DNA from: Norana najaformis
Taxonomy: Eukaryota > Annelida > Clitellata > Crassiclitellata > Hormogastridae
Assembly: GCA_964023275.1 (NCBI GenBank)
Contig: OZ029927.1
Coordinates: forward strand, 5,875,715 to 5,939,714
Direction of reading: 5' to 3'
Length of the DNA stretch: 64,000 nucleotides
Part shown: positions 21,126 through 32,879 of the stretch, piece after piece
Layout of the letters: each line of letters opens with the position of its first letter
Position numbering within the stretch: position 1 is the stretch's first letter
Program-made: the position numbers and the translations under genes
Notes under the pieces: model-generated
What the model was told of the DNA's origin: nothing
Seen by the model: only the letters and a program-made list of their open reading frames with translations
Databases searched by the model: none

Positions 21126-24100
21126 TTAGACTTTTTTATCCATCATCCAGTCCAACAGCATTTTTCTTGGTCTTCCTGGAACCTTCTTTCCTTTAATTCT
21201 TCCTTCAATGACTGTCCTCAGGAGAGAATTGCTATGCAGTATGTGACCAATCCAGTTCATTTGTCTCCTCCTTATTGTATTGACCAGTGTCCTTTCTTCC
21301 TGTACCAAGTACAACACCTTCTCTTTTGTTTCCAACTGATTTTGGCCAGTCTTCTCCATATCCACATTTCAAATGCCTCGAGTTTCTCAGTTTCTACCGA
21401 TCCAGTAGTCCATGTCTCAGAACCATACACTGTTACACTCCATATAAGGTATTTTACCATTCTTTTCTTTAGATCCAGATTCAGTCTTCCTCTCAGAAGT
21501 TCTCCTCTCTTCCAGAATGCTTCTTTCCCCATTGCTATTCGTCTCTTAATCTCATTACTGCATCTGCAGTCATCTGATATTAAACTTCCCCGATAACAGA
21601 ACTGGTGGACTTGTTTAATTTTCGTACCATCAACTACAATAATTATTTGTTTTCCTTCGCATTTACTCGATCTCATCACCTTTGTTTTCTTTCTACTTAT
21701 CTTCATACCACATTCTTCTGATTTTTTGTTCAGTGTATCCATTATTCTTTGTAGCCAAGCATTGGTATCTGCTACCACTGTCTGATCATCTGCAAATCTT
21801 ATGGCATTTACCAGATTCCCTCATCTATATTCTCTAACGCTTCTGTGACCAATATCTGCATGTAAATATTGAACAGTAAAGGTTATATAGTAGGCAGCCT
21901 TGTCTGACTCCTCTTCCTATTCCTCCAGGTTGTGAGTTTATTCCCTTTACTCTCACTACCATTGACTGTTCCATGTGCAAGTTTCCTATTAACCGTCTGT
22001 CCTTCCAATCTACTCCAATCTTTTTGAGTATTGCCATTAGTTTGCACCAGTTCAGTCTGTCAAAGGCCTTTTCATAATCCACAAAGCTTTCCCATGTTGT
22101 AAATGTCTCTCCCCCCAGTGTTATTAGGACTCCAATTGCATCTCTTGTTCCTCTTCCTCTTTTGAATTCAAACTGATCTTCTCCTATAACTTGTATAATT
22201 TCTGCTTTACTTTCCACCCTTCGAGTTAATAATTTCAACATGATCTTCGACATATGCGGTATGAGGCATACTGCTCTGTGATCACTGCATTCACTTGCAT
22301 TTGCCTTTTTTTGTAGAGGTACCATCACTGTTTGCGTAAAATCCTTTGGCCAATCTCCAATCGTATACTTCTGTTGGCATATTGTTACCAATTCTACTGT
22401 TGCCTTTTCTCCCAGGTTTTTCAAAATCTCAGCTGGTGTTTCATCTATGCCTTCAGACTTTCCATTCTTCAATTCTTCTATTGCTTTTTCATCTTCCTGC
22501 CTCAGCAATCCAGGTTCCTTCTCTTCATCATCTTCAGGTTCCTTGGTGGTTTCATCCATTTCTTTCTCTGTTGGTCTGTTGTCTTTGTCATTTAGTTCTT
22601 CAATGTATTCTTTCCATCTGTCTCATCTCTTTTTCATCTGTCAGGATATTTCCTTACGCATCCTTTATTGCTGTACTTTTCTGGCTTTCTTTCATCAGTT
22701 CCTGTATCTTGTTGTATACCTGATCATATCTCCCCTGTTTCTGAAGATCCTCCAATGCTGCACGTTGTTCTTCCCACCAGCGTTTTTTAGCTTTCTCAGT
22801 GTTTCTCCTCAGTTCGTTGTTCAGTCGTCTGTATTTCATCTTTGCCAGTTCTGTGCTTTGATGCTTTACTTTCCTTCTCTCTTCGATTTCCTGTATCATT
22901 TCATCCATAACCCATGGTTTCTTTGGTTGTGGTCTACTCTTGTATTCCACTACCTGCTTTGCCTCAGTTGTAATAGTCCAGGAGCTTTGCCTTTATTGGC
23001 CCTTCCAGCTGGAACTCCTTCCTCTTGACCTGCAGCTTCAGTTACTTAGTCTCTCTCCTACCCAGTCTCACAAATGCCTGAAATCCTTTTTGTTTGTTCA
23101 AGTCGGGAGCGCCACTGTTTCCTAAGTGGCGCTTTACAAATGTTCGTTTACAATTACAATTACAATAACATTCTTCATTTGTTCTCATTTTCATCAAAAA
23201 CCTCTGGTCTCCAGTCTTCTTGGTCTCCCCCAGGGTTCTGTCCTAGCTCCTCTTCTCTATATTTTATATACCTCTGATCTAGCTCGGACTCTCCTCCCAC
23301 TGAGTGTTGCCATCTGCTACAATAAGCAGACGACACCCAGGCTTATGCCCATGGTCTGGCGGCGGCTGCTCCTGCCACTGTCCAGAGAATTCTTGATGCC
23401 ACCTCTGTCCTTGACCTATGGATGTCCTCCAATCGCCTCTGTTTGAACTGTACCAAGACCCAGTTCATCTGGCTTGGTGGCCGCTTGCAGCTCGCCAAGA
23501 TCGATCTCTCCTCCTTACACCAGAGATTTCCAGATATCTCCTTCTCTACTATGGTCTGGGATCTCTGGGTTGTACTGGATCAGGAGCTTACCCTGTCTGC
23601 TCATGTTAACAGTGTCTCTCTTTCTTGTTTTTACCAACTTCGTCAGCTCTCCACCATTCCCCATACTCTTTCCTTTCATGCTATCTCCCCTCTGGTCCAT
23701 GCCCTCATTTGCACCAGGGTTGGTGGAACGCCATCGTAAACCGGCTTATCGCTAGCCAACACTGCTAAGCTGCAACCTGTGCTTAACTCTGCTGCTCGTC
23801 TCATAGGGGGCATTCCAAAATATGGCCACATCTCGTCTTATATTCGTGACACTCTTCACTGGCTCCCCATACAGCAGCGTGTCCACTTTAAGATCCTCTC
23901 CCTCATGCGCAATTGTTGTTGGCTCTGCTCCCCTTTACCTCATTCACGTCTGCACTTTGGTCTCCTCATTGCCGGACCGTAGCACCCTTCGCTCGGCCAC
24001 TCAAGATCTCCTGGGTATGCTCGTGAGTTCTTAACACTGTTCCTGTATCTATGTCTTATCAACTAGTAATCTATCTGATATCTCTCTGTATCTCCTGGTG

Positions 24101-24660
24101 CCTGCCATGTGTATCGACGTCTGTTTTTGTGCTTAAACCGAGCATCTGTCACTATCGACTTGTGTTCGCAAACTTTTATCAGTCTTTCACCTCTGCTGTT
24201 CTGTTTGGCCAGTCCATAGCTTTCAATACAGTTCTTTTCTCTTCCCTTGTCTACTACGGCATTCCAGTCTTCCATTAACACCAAATATTCAGTGCCTTTC
24301 ACCTGCTTGACGATCTCTCCCAGTTTCTCGTACATTTCCTCAACTTCCTCCTCTTCGTGTAAGGTTATGGACATATACACCTGTATTATGACAATGTTAG
24401 TTGGTTTTGCTTGTAACCTTACAACCATAATTCTGTCTTCATGCTTTTCAATATTGATGACACAATCTGCAACTGTCCTTTCCAGCAGCAGTGCAAACCC
24501 TCTTTGGTGTTCTCTCCCTCTGAGTAGATAACTCTCACTCCATCACTAGTGAAATCTCCATCATCTCTCCATCTTACCTGTGCCAACCCCATGATCTGAA
24601 TTTTTGCCTTTCTCATTTCAATGATTCCACTTGCCAGCATCCCAACTCTTTGCATTCTTT
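21126..24660 (-). mobile_element. RTE/L1-like LINE, interrupted
   Basis: Minus-strand element in this order: endonuclease (KIQIMGLAQVRWRDDGDFTS; PTNIVIIQVYMSITLHEEEE; NRRRYTWQAPGD) at 24655-24063; an insertion; the EN-RT linker (KKPWVMDEMIQEIEERRKVK; RWWEEQRA) at 22950-22654; reverse transcriptase (SEGIDETPAEILKNLGEKA; DQFEFKRGRGTRDA; GVRQGC) at 22559-21834; thumb and C-terminus (LIWSVTVYGSETWT; RRQMNWIGHILHSNS; GRPRKMLLDWMMD) at 21778-21126. It is the same family as the outer LINE at 36424-43938. Several frame breaks make it inactive. Confidence 0.82.
22965..24050 (+). mobile_element. Two CR1-like LINE pieces inserted in the RTE/L1-like LINE
   Basis: 22965-23175 is a LINE 3' end: a WNSFPLDLQ-type segment (frame-shifted), CLKSFLFVQVG, then aagtggcgctttacaaatgt and a (ttacaa)n tail. 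23176-24050 is RT of the family at 10880: LGLPQGSVLAPLLYILYTSD, an eroded QADDTQAYAHG box, RILDATSVLDLWMSS, LNSAARLIGGIPKYGHIS, DTLHWLPIQQRVHFKIL. Together they separate endonuclease from linker in the host LINE. Confidence 0.75.
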
Positions 24661-24689
24661 GAATGTTTCAAGTTCCTATCCTTAGAGAT

Positions 24690-24801
24690 GTTCTTGCTAT
24701 ATTCTTTGGGCAGGGATTTCTCTGGTTATGTACAATGTGCGCCCAGACTATGAGCAGATTTTATTCGGAAAAAAGTGTGCATTATACCCAAGATAATATG
24801 G
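24690..24801. mobile_element. MITE end (tgcgc family)
   Basis: tatgtacaatgtgcgcccag, actatgagcagattttattc and gcattatacccaagataata match the right ends of the nested MITEs at 29437 and 29640. Only one end is recognisable. 24802-25834 has no recognised feature. Confidence 0.6.
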
Positions 24802-25834
24802 TAAGTTATCCAGTCCCAAGGACTGGGTTGGGCCATCTTCGTCTTGATTTCTGAACTTCACTTGCAATGACCATAGCTTCTTCCACCTAGTTAAGTAAAT
24901 CAGTAAGTCAGTGCATCAGTCAGTTGGGCAGTTGCTCGACTGACCATGCTTAACTGTTGTACCACCGAATCCGCGATTCCCCATTTACTTATGGAATACA
25001 TGAGTCTGAGGTTCAACACTATCCATCTGAACACCAATCAACATGTTATACGTCTATAAATTCAAAATAACAGACTTCGATGGTAGGTGCATGAAATCCG
25101 GAACAGACTTAAGAAATAACTGGAATGCAGACTCAGGCAAGGTAGATGTCTTAACATATAAGAATTATCCAGCAAACTACATAAATGAAAACCTTCTCAT
25201 TCAAAATGAATGAGATGCACAAACAGCAACCAGAATGGCTGCCATCGACACCTACCTGGATGCAGTGTTCAATTCATTCACCCTCTAAAGAATGCATCAC
25301 TAATAAATGTAGCTTAGCATTCTTCATCTGTTTTCTGTTTTTTCTGCAGCTTACTTCAAAAATTTCACATATAAGCCAAGCCTTTCTAAAAGTAAAAGTC
25401 TGACCTTCATTCTATTTTAAAAATCTGTGAAATGCAGAAATTTTGTACAAGTGATTTAAGATATTTTGCTTTGGACAATATGATACGTATGCAACAATTT
25501 TATAGAAAATTTAATATAATTGCTGATTATGAATTGTGATTTAAGTAAGGTTGCTGGAACTAGGCCTTAGGAAGGGATTCTAAAAACTGCTGAGTACAAA
25601 ATGAGAGACATCAGTACAACAGCTTGTTAGTAGTTGAAAATTTGCAGACAAGTATATGCCCAACAGTAGAACCCTCACACATGTATCGCACAATGCAATG
25701 TTTGCTTCATCATTTCATTCACTCTGACACTGACAGTGTTTCTACCAGGAGACTAGGACTGTATTCAGTGCTGCAGTGAAAATTCAAGAATGGACGGAAA
25801 ATTAGGGAAACAATAGAAAGGATAAACTGATCAC

Positions 25835-26006
25835 CTTGAAATGTCTGAGATGAACGCATCTGCTCTTGTTCAAAGAATCTAACTGTCAGACAACAAGAAT
25901 TCAAGTCTAGATGGTGCAGATTTCTAAGACTGCTGATGCACTTGGCAAAGTATAAAGCCGATCCATCACCGAAACTGTTGTAGCTCAGCACCAGCTTCTC
26001 CAACTG
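25835..26006 (-). CDS. TONSL: TONSL exon G (LRR)
   Basis: A 172-nt exon with acceptor TTATAG|CAG and donor CAAG|GTGATC. It encodes QLEKLVLSYNSFGDGSALYF, then LRNLHHLDLNSCCLTVRFFE and QMRSSQTFQ. Two LRR units are visible (LEKLVLSYNSFGDG and LHHLDLNSCCL). The C-L-T-V-R-F-F segment matches the position where TONSL repeats carry an aromatic insertion. The open frame runs past the donor into the intron; the GT donor and phase 1 fit the next exon 13.7 kb away. That intron contains the longest run of LINE and LTR inserts in the window. Confidence 0.91.
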
Positions 26007-26963
26007 CTATAAAAAATAACCAAAAGCCAACTAAGTACTAATGTGATCTGAAATCAAGTGCATCTGAGGATGAAGCCATAAGGCTCATTCACCGGATTGG
26101 GATCTTTGAATGCCTATACTTAGAGTCAACTATCGTTAGATATGATAATTCCATCTCATCACCCCACAACTGTGAGACTGATGAAAGAGATTGCTCAAGA
26201 ATCTGTCAGACAACATGAATGCAAAATGGGGTACCACTTAATTGCTCAACACACTGCACATTTAATTGTTCAAACACACTGCTACATATAATTTAAAACA
26301 TCTTTATGGCACAGATTTCAAAGGATGCTGATGCATTTAGCAAAGCAAAAACTATATGACAAAGGTAACCAAGCTTATCAATTAAAGTAGTATGTGCAAT
26401 GATAATAACTTAGTAGTATTGACGCATTCTAAAGCTTCAGTTTAACTAATGTCACTATGTATTTATCAACTGTCCACGGCCTCCACAATTAAAGAAATCT
26501 GGGTGTTCCTGTTCTCTGTTTCAGATAAGCAGTGCAATTCCAACTTGACTCCTCAGAGAGTTTAGACATATGCAATTAACATCACCACGGCAGAGACCTG
26601 ATGGCTCCTTCCTATCTTTCTGCCATGAACAGGTCTCCTACTTCATGAAAAGCCATCCATCCTTAGATGCCAACATCTAATTTATTCTACCCTAATGACT
26701 TCTACAGCAGTGTCATAACTGATGGTTGCTTCAAGTGAAACCATCTTAAATTTGTCCAATTTATTGGACAAGTCCAGTCCAAATCTGATATGTCAGTCTA
26801 CTGTGGGTTAGAAAACTGAAAAGTTAAGAACTGACAGAATGCAAAGAACTGGGCAGTGTCTGATAGAGTAACCAGGATGGAATTACACTTGGCTGGTCAC
26901 AAATAGTCACCTTAAACATGTCTGTACACCAATGCAATCCAACCCGATAAAATCCAACCAGAC

Positions 26964-28019
26964 TAGGGATGTTAAACGATAATCGGAAATCCGATAACCG
27001 GTTTCAAAAACGATTATCAATTTTCTTATTTACAAAAAGATAATCGAATTAATTTTTTGGGACTTTTTGGTAGTGAAAATTATAAGAAATGCCAGAAAGA
27101 AATAATTCATGGATTTGTTTAGTGTTTACGATTGTTTTGATCCAATATGGTCAGCAGATAAGAAGGTATGTTTGTTCAAAATTTGTGAGCGCTCCGTGCA
27201 GTCCAATGTTTCCCTTAGCATGTGGGCGTGGCTTCAGGCGCACCATTGCCGGGTTGCAGCCCTAGGGCTCAGCGGGCGTCCAAGTTTATCCAGTAGGATG
27301 CACCGCACTCATCCAAGACTATGTTCGCTCAACTGGCCGCTGCAGCACGGGCTATGGCGCTCATCAGAGGTATGCCTAGCTTCCATCCATGCTATCTTGG
27401 CTCCAAAATGTCTGCCTTCCTTTGGCCCCTATTCAGCTCGGTGGACAAGGTGAAGTGTTAGGGGTAGGATATTAAAATCTGGACACTTTGGAAAGTTTTA
27501 AAATTTGCTGGACTGACTATTACTGTACAGGTATGTGGTCATATTCACTGAGCTGCGCATCTTGCTGGATCAGCCTCTTACAGCCGGCTGTAGCTGCTGT
27601 GCAGCCAGGGCTAGGGCTGTAGCCACGCCGAAGCCACGCCCACATGCTAATGGAAACACTGGACCACGATACTATAAGACTGACGATATGATTACTATTA
27701 GGAATATGTTTTATACTTTTATTTATTTTGTTTAATGATCAAAAGATTTCTTAAATAAATGTATAGTATAAATTATGTTCATTTAAAATTTAAATCTATA
27801 AGTAGAAAATAAACATTTCGGTGTTGACCGACACTGCGTTGCATGTACGTACGTAACTTACGGTATGTAACACATAAATTAACTTGCATTATATTTATTT
27901 AATAATATATTAAATTTGCTAATTGCTATGAAGGCCAATAAAAACCGATAATACGTTTAAATTTGGATTTCTACAACCGATAATCGGTTTGCCCAAAAAA
28001 ACCAATATTAACAACCCTA
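26964..28019. mobile_element. hAT-type DNA transposon, non-autonomous
   Basis: 1,056 bp flanked by a perfect 8-bp duplication aaccagac (26956-26963 and 28020-28027), the hallmark length for hAT. Termini are inverted: left TAGGGATGTTAA, right end complement TAGGGTTGTTAA, each followed by cgat-type subterminal repeats (gataatcgg, ccgataatcggtt). No transposase. A second inverted-repeat unit lies inside. 26007-26955 of the intron holds nothing else recognised. Confidence 0.9.
27201..27663. mobile_element. Inverted-repeat element nested in the hAT
   Basis: The left arm gtccaatgtttcccttagca continuing tgtgggcgtggcttc is mirrored by the right arm gaagccacgcccacatgcta then atggaaacactggac. The tips (CAATGTTTCC and CAGTGTTTCC) match the general hAT consensus start. 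The interior is GC-rich. No 8-bp duplication is visible, so it may be an arm-type fold-back of the outer element instead. Confidence 0.6.
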
Positions 28020-28170
28020 AACCAGACTGAACCAATGCTGCCATCCTAATGGGAAAAAGCTCTTCAGTATGAACATTTCAGTCTGACTGGGTTGGTGAAC
28101 AATACTTGGTTGACAGTTGTGCTCCAGTTTGCTGCGAAAATAGTTGTTTGTCTGAGCTAATGATTTCTTA

Positions 28171-29640
28171 CCATGTTATCTTCGGTATAGTGCGCACTCG
28201 TGCATAATGCGCACACCGAGTTGCAAACTTTATCCTAATGTAAAAATCTTAGTACCTGTGTATAATGCGCAGGTTCGGCTTACGCCCTACTAGCAAATTA
28301 GTTTGGTATGCACAATGCAGCCTTAGCACACTATGCCTGGAATAGCCCTAGTTCACCTCGCAAGCAGGTGTAAGTGAATTAGTCCAAACTTGATGAAAGA
28401 AAACAAAAGGCAGCTGTCATAATTCATTGCATTCGACGAAGTTTTTGGTGTCAAAGTGCTTAGGGCCCATCGAAATCCACTCAACACGTTCTCGGATGAT
28501 GACATTTATTATGCTTTTCGTTTTCACCATCAAAAGTTGCTAATAATCTGTTACTAAATGGCTGCCGACATCGAATTCGCTGTGCTGCATTAGAGGCCTC
28601 TGTCTCCCATGATGCATGTATGTCTTGTATGATATATTTAAATGAAATTTTAATGTCATTACTAATCACAGAATTGACTACCGTATTATCTCAGGTATAG
28701 TGCGCACTTGTGCATAATGCACACCCCGAGTTGCAAAATTTATCCTAATGTAAAAATCTTAGTACCTATCTATAATGTGCAGGGCGTAACTGCTAGTCCC
28801 AGACTAAGTTCGGCTTATGCCTGACTAGTGAATTAGTTCGGTCTGAGCTTAATGAAAGAAAACCAAATGGCGGTGTCATAATTTGTCGCATTCGAGGAAG
28901 TTTTCAGCTTCAAATAGTGTTTAGGGCCTGTCGAAATCCACTCAAATTGTTCTCGGACGATGATATTATGATTTTCGCTTTTGCCGTCAAAAGTTGCTAA
29001 TAATATGTGATTAAATGGCTGCCGACGTTGAATTCGCTACCATGCCCCATGTTAGAGGCCTTTGTCTTCTATGATGCATATACATAATATTTAATGCGAA
29101 ATTTTAATGTAATTACAATACACAATACAATACAACTTATATTTATAACGCACCTTAATAAAACAATGTCTTACTCAAAGGACGCATTACAACATAATAG
29201 TTAGTTATTACTATTCAAGAATTGACTACTGGTTTTAATATTTACTAATCCATTGTATTGTATGACATTAATACTGATGATAACGTTGATATTTCTTACT
29301 TAGGCCATAGACATGTTGCTTTCATCAATGCTGCGTGATTGATGTTTTCTAAAATATCTTAGAACTGTTTTCCTATGTACAATGTGCACCCAGACTTTGA
29401 GAAGATTTTATTTGGAAATAAACCTGAGATAACACGGTACTTGTTTCAATATTTAATAACCCAGTGTATTGTATGACATTAATTATGCTGATAATGTGCC
29501 ATCTACATGTTGCTTTCATTAGTGCCACATGATCGGTGTTTGCCGAAAACATCTAACTTTTTTCCTATGTACAATACGCACCCAGACTTTGGGCAGATTT
29601 CATCCAGAAAAAAGGGCACAATATACCCAAGATAATACAG
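28171..29640. mobile_element. TA-flanked MITE (outer copy) containing another copy of itself
   Basis: Left end CCATGTTATCTTCGGTATAG then tgcgcac; right end complement CTGTATTATCTTGGGTATAT. Flanked by TA on both sides (28169-28170, 29641-29642). The left half is 28171-28680 and the right half 29438-29640. Removing the inner copy rejoins aattgacta to cttgttt, exactly as the inner copy reads in its own interior. TA duplication and no ORF suggest a Tc1/mariner-pogo type MITE. Confidence 0.85.
28681..29437. mobile_element. TA-flanked MITE (inner copy)
   Basis: 757 bp starting CCGTATTATCTCAGGTATAG and ending gagataacacgg, bounded by TA at 28679-28680 and 29438-29439. Its left 440 bp parallels 28171-28680 (shared aagttgctaataat and aaatggctgccgac). 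Its interior also holds a short LINE 3' end at 29118-29205 (tatttataacgcacct). Confidence 0.87.
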
Positions 29641-29769
29641 TATATAATTGAAGCAATACAAATATATTAATATATAAATTATATATTATTAATATATTAA
29701 AATTATGTATATTACAAAAATGATTAAAAACTATAATTTTATTATTATAAATTGTAATTGTATATATAT

Positions 29770-30180
29770 ATATATGATGCACAGGCTTCCGGTTAGAGAC
29801 AGGATGAGATTCAAGATCCTCCTCATGGGACAAGCTTCTTTAGCTGGTGTGGCCCCAGAATACATCAGACATCTCTGCAATCCTGTCTCCAGCCAGCCTG
29901 GTCGATGATCATTGTGTTTAGTGGCCTGTCGGGACTTGCTGGTTCCACACTTCCAGATAATAATGTGAGCACATCTCGCTTTCTCATGCCCTGGACCTTC
30001 CTTAGAGAAGAGTCTTACATGAAAAATACATACTATTCTGTGACAGACAGCTCAAGAAACTTTTTCAAGGTATCTTAAGTTGCCTCTAATTTGGTCTGTT
30101 CGGTAGCCATGTTTAGCACAATTGCGTGGTTGTGGTTAAAAGACGCTATATAAATAACCATATACACACATACATACATG
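29770..30180 (+). mobile_element. CR1-like LINE 3' end
   Basis: Reads HRLPVRDRMRFKILLMGQAS, VAPEYIRHLCNPVSSQPGR, then in another frame MPWTFLREESYMKNTYYSV, followed by aaaagacgctatataaataa and a (catacatg)n tail. The region 29643-29769 before it is AT-rich without genes. Confidence 0.72.
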
Positions 30181-30364
30181 CATGTACTGTATATCTGAGT
30201 ACTGTAATAATTGCATGCTTCTATTGGGATGTCATAACATCATGCGATTACGATGGCATTCAGACATGCCCACTTAACCGGGTCAATTGGGTTCAGTCAG
30301 TCAGTCGGCTGGGGTTCAGTCAGTCAGTCGGCTGACTGGGTATCATACATTGACCCGATCTGAT

Positions 30365-32395
30365 CTGACCTGAAAGGTGGAAGGTTACCGACGATGAACT
30401 TGTCCGCCGCGCATATAGGTCAGCTTGCCGGAATGCCAACAAACTAATCAATGAAGCATGCCAACAACATTACAGCAACGCCACATCGGAGAAGCCTACC
30501 GGATCTCGTCAACAGTGGTCAGCAGTGAAGGATATACTGCATTCCACAGTGCCATCTGAAGTTTTATCGATTAAAGAATGTCAGAGACGCTGTGCCACTT
30601 TCTGAGACTTTTTCATAAATAAAATTAACTCAATAAAGGCATCGATTGCCAAGCAGCTGTCCGGACAACCCATTGACCCTCTCGCATCAGATAGGGAATA
30701 TGTTGGCACGAATCTTGACAATCTCAAACCTGTAAATGCAGCGGAAATCTTCAAACTATTGTCTTCCTTACCGGGAAAGTCATCTCCGATGGACGCCTTC
30801 CCATCGTCTCTGTTAAAGTCGTGTGCTGACGTGTTTACTCCAATTATCGTTCGTCTCTGTAACTTATCTTTCAGCAGCGGACGTTTTCCAGCCTGCTACA
30901 GATCTGCCTCTGTCACACCTCTGCTGAAGAAGGAAGGGCTCGATCCACATGATCCTTCCAACTACAGGCCAATATCAGACTTAATTACACTGTCAAAAAT
31001 TTTGGAACGTGCCTTCCTTGCTCGTCTCTTGCCCCACGTTAATAGCTCCTGTAATTTCAACAGTCATCAGTCAGCCTATCATGGGCATCACTCGACTGAA
31101 ACGGCCTTGTTGAAGATCCTAGATGATGTCTATGCTGCTTCAGGACGACATCAACCCACTCTGCTTATAGGCCTCGATCTGTCTGCTGCCTTCGATACAA
31201 TCGACAAAGCAACCCTCATCGCGAGGCTGCAGAAGACGTTCGGCATTAGTGGTGCTGCACTGGACTGGATTTGCAGCTACCTGACGGACCGATCACAACA
31301 CGTCAGCATTGGATCAGCAAGGTCGCAGCCGTCCACTTGTGCATACGGCGTCCCACAAGGGTCGGTCCTTGGCCCGATTCTTTTCACGCTCTATGTGGCT
31401 CCAGTCGCCGGTGTAATTTCCGCACATGGCATCAGCCATCACCAATATGCCGATGACACACAACTGTACATAGCACTCAATCACATCGATTCCGACACCA
31501 ATAATCTAACACGATGTACCGAAGCAGTACGTTGCTGGTTCCTAACAAACGGACTCTGTCTGAATCCAAAGAAGTCTAAAGTCGTTGTTCTTGGCACTTC
31601 CTCATCAATAAAATCAACTGAAGACCTAAAAACAGTCAACATTTCGGGTGCGGACATTTCGTTATCAGGAACTTTAAAAAGTCTTGGTGTGACGCTCGAC
31701 TCCAAGCTAACATTTAATCAGCACATCACCGCTGTCTGCAAAGCATCTTATTATCATATAAAAGCCATGTGTCACGTTTGATCGTGCTTACCGCCGGAGC
31801 TTATGAAGACAGTTGCTTGCAGTGTAGTCAGAGCAAAACTCGACTACTGTAATTCGCTGCTGTACGGTACTACAAAGTCTAACATCGTCAAACTGCAACG
31901 CGTCCAAAACTCGTTAGCCCATCTGGTGACAGGAACCCAAAGGTTTGACCACATCACTCCTGTACTGGCAAATCTACATTGGCTGCCTGTCATTTCCAGA
32001 ATCACTTACAAGATAGCTCTCCTCACACACAAGACTCTCTCGACCAATCGACCAGCTTACCTGTCACCATCCTTACATCGCTACCTACCATCCAGGTCTC
32101 TGCGATCAGCTACACAAAACCTTCTGTCTTTCCTTGACATCAGAGACTTTTGGTCTGATTTCTCACGACGCAGATTCAGCAACTCAGCACCAGCCATTTG
32201 GAATAGCCTTCCTGTTCACATTACTCATGACAATATCTCGCTAGACACATTCGTAAAGCGGCTAAAGACCTATCTGTATCGTCTTGCTTTTGTTGTCTCA
32301 CATGTAACCCACCCACGCCTACGATTCCTCGCTCAGTCGATGGACATATGGCGTGTTAACAAATGCATTACTTACTTACTTACTTACCTGATCCA
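30365..32395 (+). mobile_element. L2/CR1-like LINE, 5'-truncated, largely readable
   Basis: Starts in the EN-RT linker (RAYRSACRNANKLINEACQQ). The first open block ends at 31781 with complete RT motifs: NYRPISDLITLSKILERAF, LLIGLDLSAAFDTIDKATLI, GVPQGSVLGPILFTLYVAP, HQYADDTQLYIAL and LKSLGVTLDSKLTFNQHI. The second block (31803-32441) has CNSLLYGTTKSNIVKLQRVQ, HWLPVISRITYKIALLTHKT and APAIWNSLPVHI. The tail is (ttac)n. One frameshift near 31780 and one stop near 30603 separate it from an intact ORF. It is antisense to TONSL. The endonuclease of the same family is at 57598. Confidence 0.88.
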
Positions 32396-32707
32396 ATTAG
32401 AAAAAACGGATCAGGTCAGGTCGGTTTACAGCTGGCTTTAGAAGGCAGAAGTCACTTGAGAGAAAAGCTTTCTGCCAGTGCCTTACCAAAGTTGTACCGT
32501 GTATACTTGGATTTCCATTTTATGCAGCAACAGTCAGAGCTACAAACTTACTCAGACACTCTCTGACATGAGCACAAACACTTGGAAAAGTGAAAAATCT
32601 GATTTTAGGTTAAGTTAGCACAAGCAAAACTGACAATATTTGCAAAGGATCCCACACAGACCAAAATCTGTAGCCATATCAACTGACCTGCAGCCATACA
32701 AACTGAC

Positions 32708-32871
32708 CTGTAGCATTGTTCCTCCTCTGGGTGTTCTGTCTAAAGCAGTTGCCAGATAACTAAGACTCAACTTTGTGAGGCCATTACCACTTAGATTCAG
32801 TGCCATCAAATTTGGCAAAGTGTTCAACACTTGCCACAGGTGATTGGCTCCTTCATCACCCAGTCTGTTGC
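32708..32871 (-). CDS. TONSL: TONSL exon F (LRR, GNRLGDEG repeat)
   Basis: A 164-nt exon with acceptor ATTGCAG|GC and donor CTACAG|GTCAGT. It reads GNRLGDEGANHLWQVLNTLP, NLMALNLSGNGLT, and LSYLATALDRTPRGGTMLQ. The N-R-L-G-D-x-G start is the hallmark of ribonuclease-inhibitor-type LRRs, and the whole exon matches the central LRR region of TONSL. Its 3' border is unusual: a 20-bp unit containing the donor is tandemly repeated just inside the intron (see findings). It ends in phase 0 and joins directly to the next LRR exon. Confidence 0.92.
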
Positions 32872-32879
32872 CTGCAATT

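Noticed and set aside
22447-23028. 193-codon plus-strand ORF and other long plus-strand frames over 21.2-22.7 kb
   Set aside because: Low-complexity Ser/Phe/Leu-rich shadows of the minus-strand LINE RT.
25719-25834. Extension of TONSL exon G to the in-frame stop
   Set aside because: The LRR similarity stops at a GT donor whose phase matches the next exon; the extension has no LRR pattern.
27196-27669. 8-bp TSD for the inner inverted-repeat element
   Set aside because: gtgcagtc and gaccacga do not match, so independent insertion is unproven.
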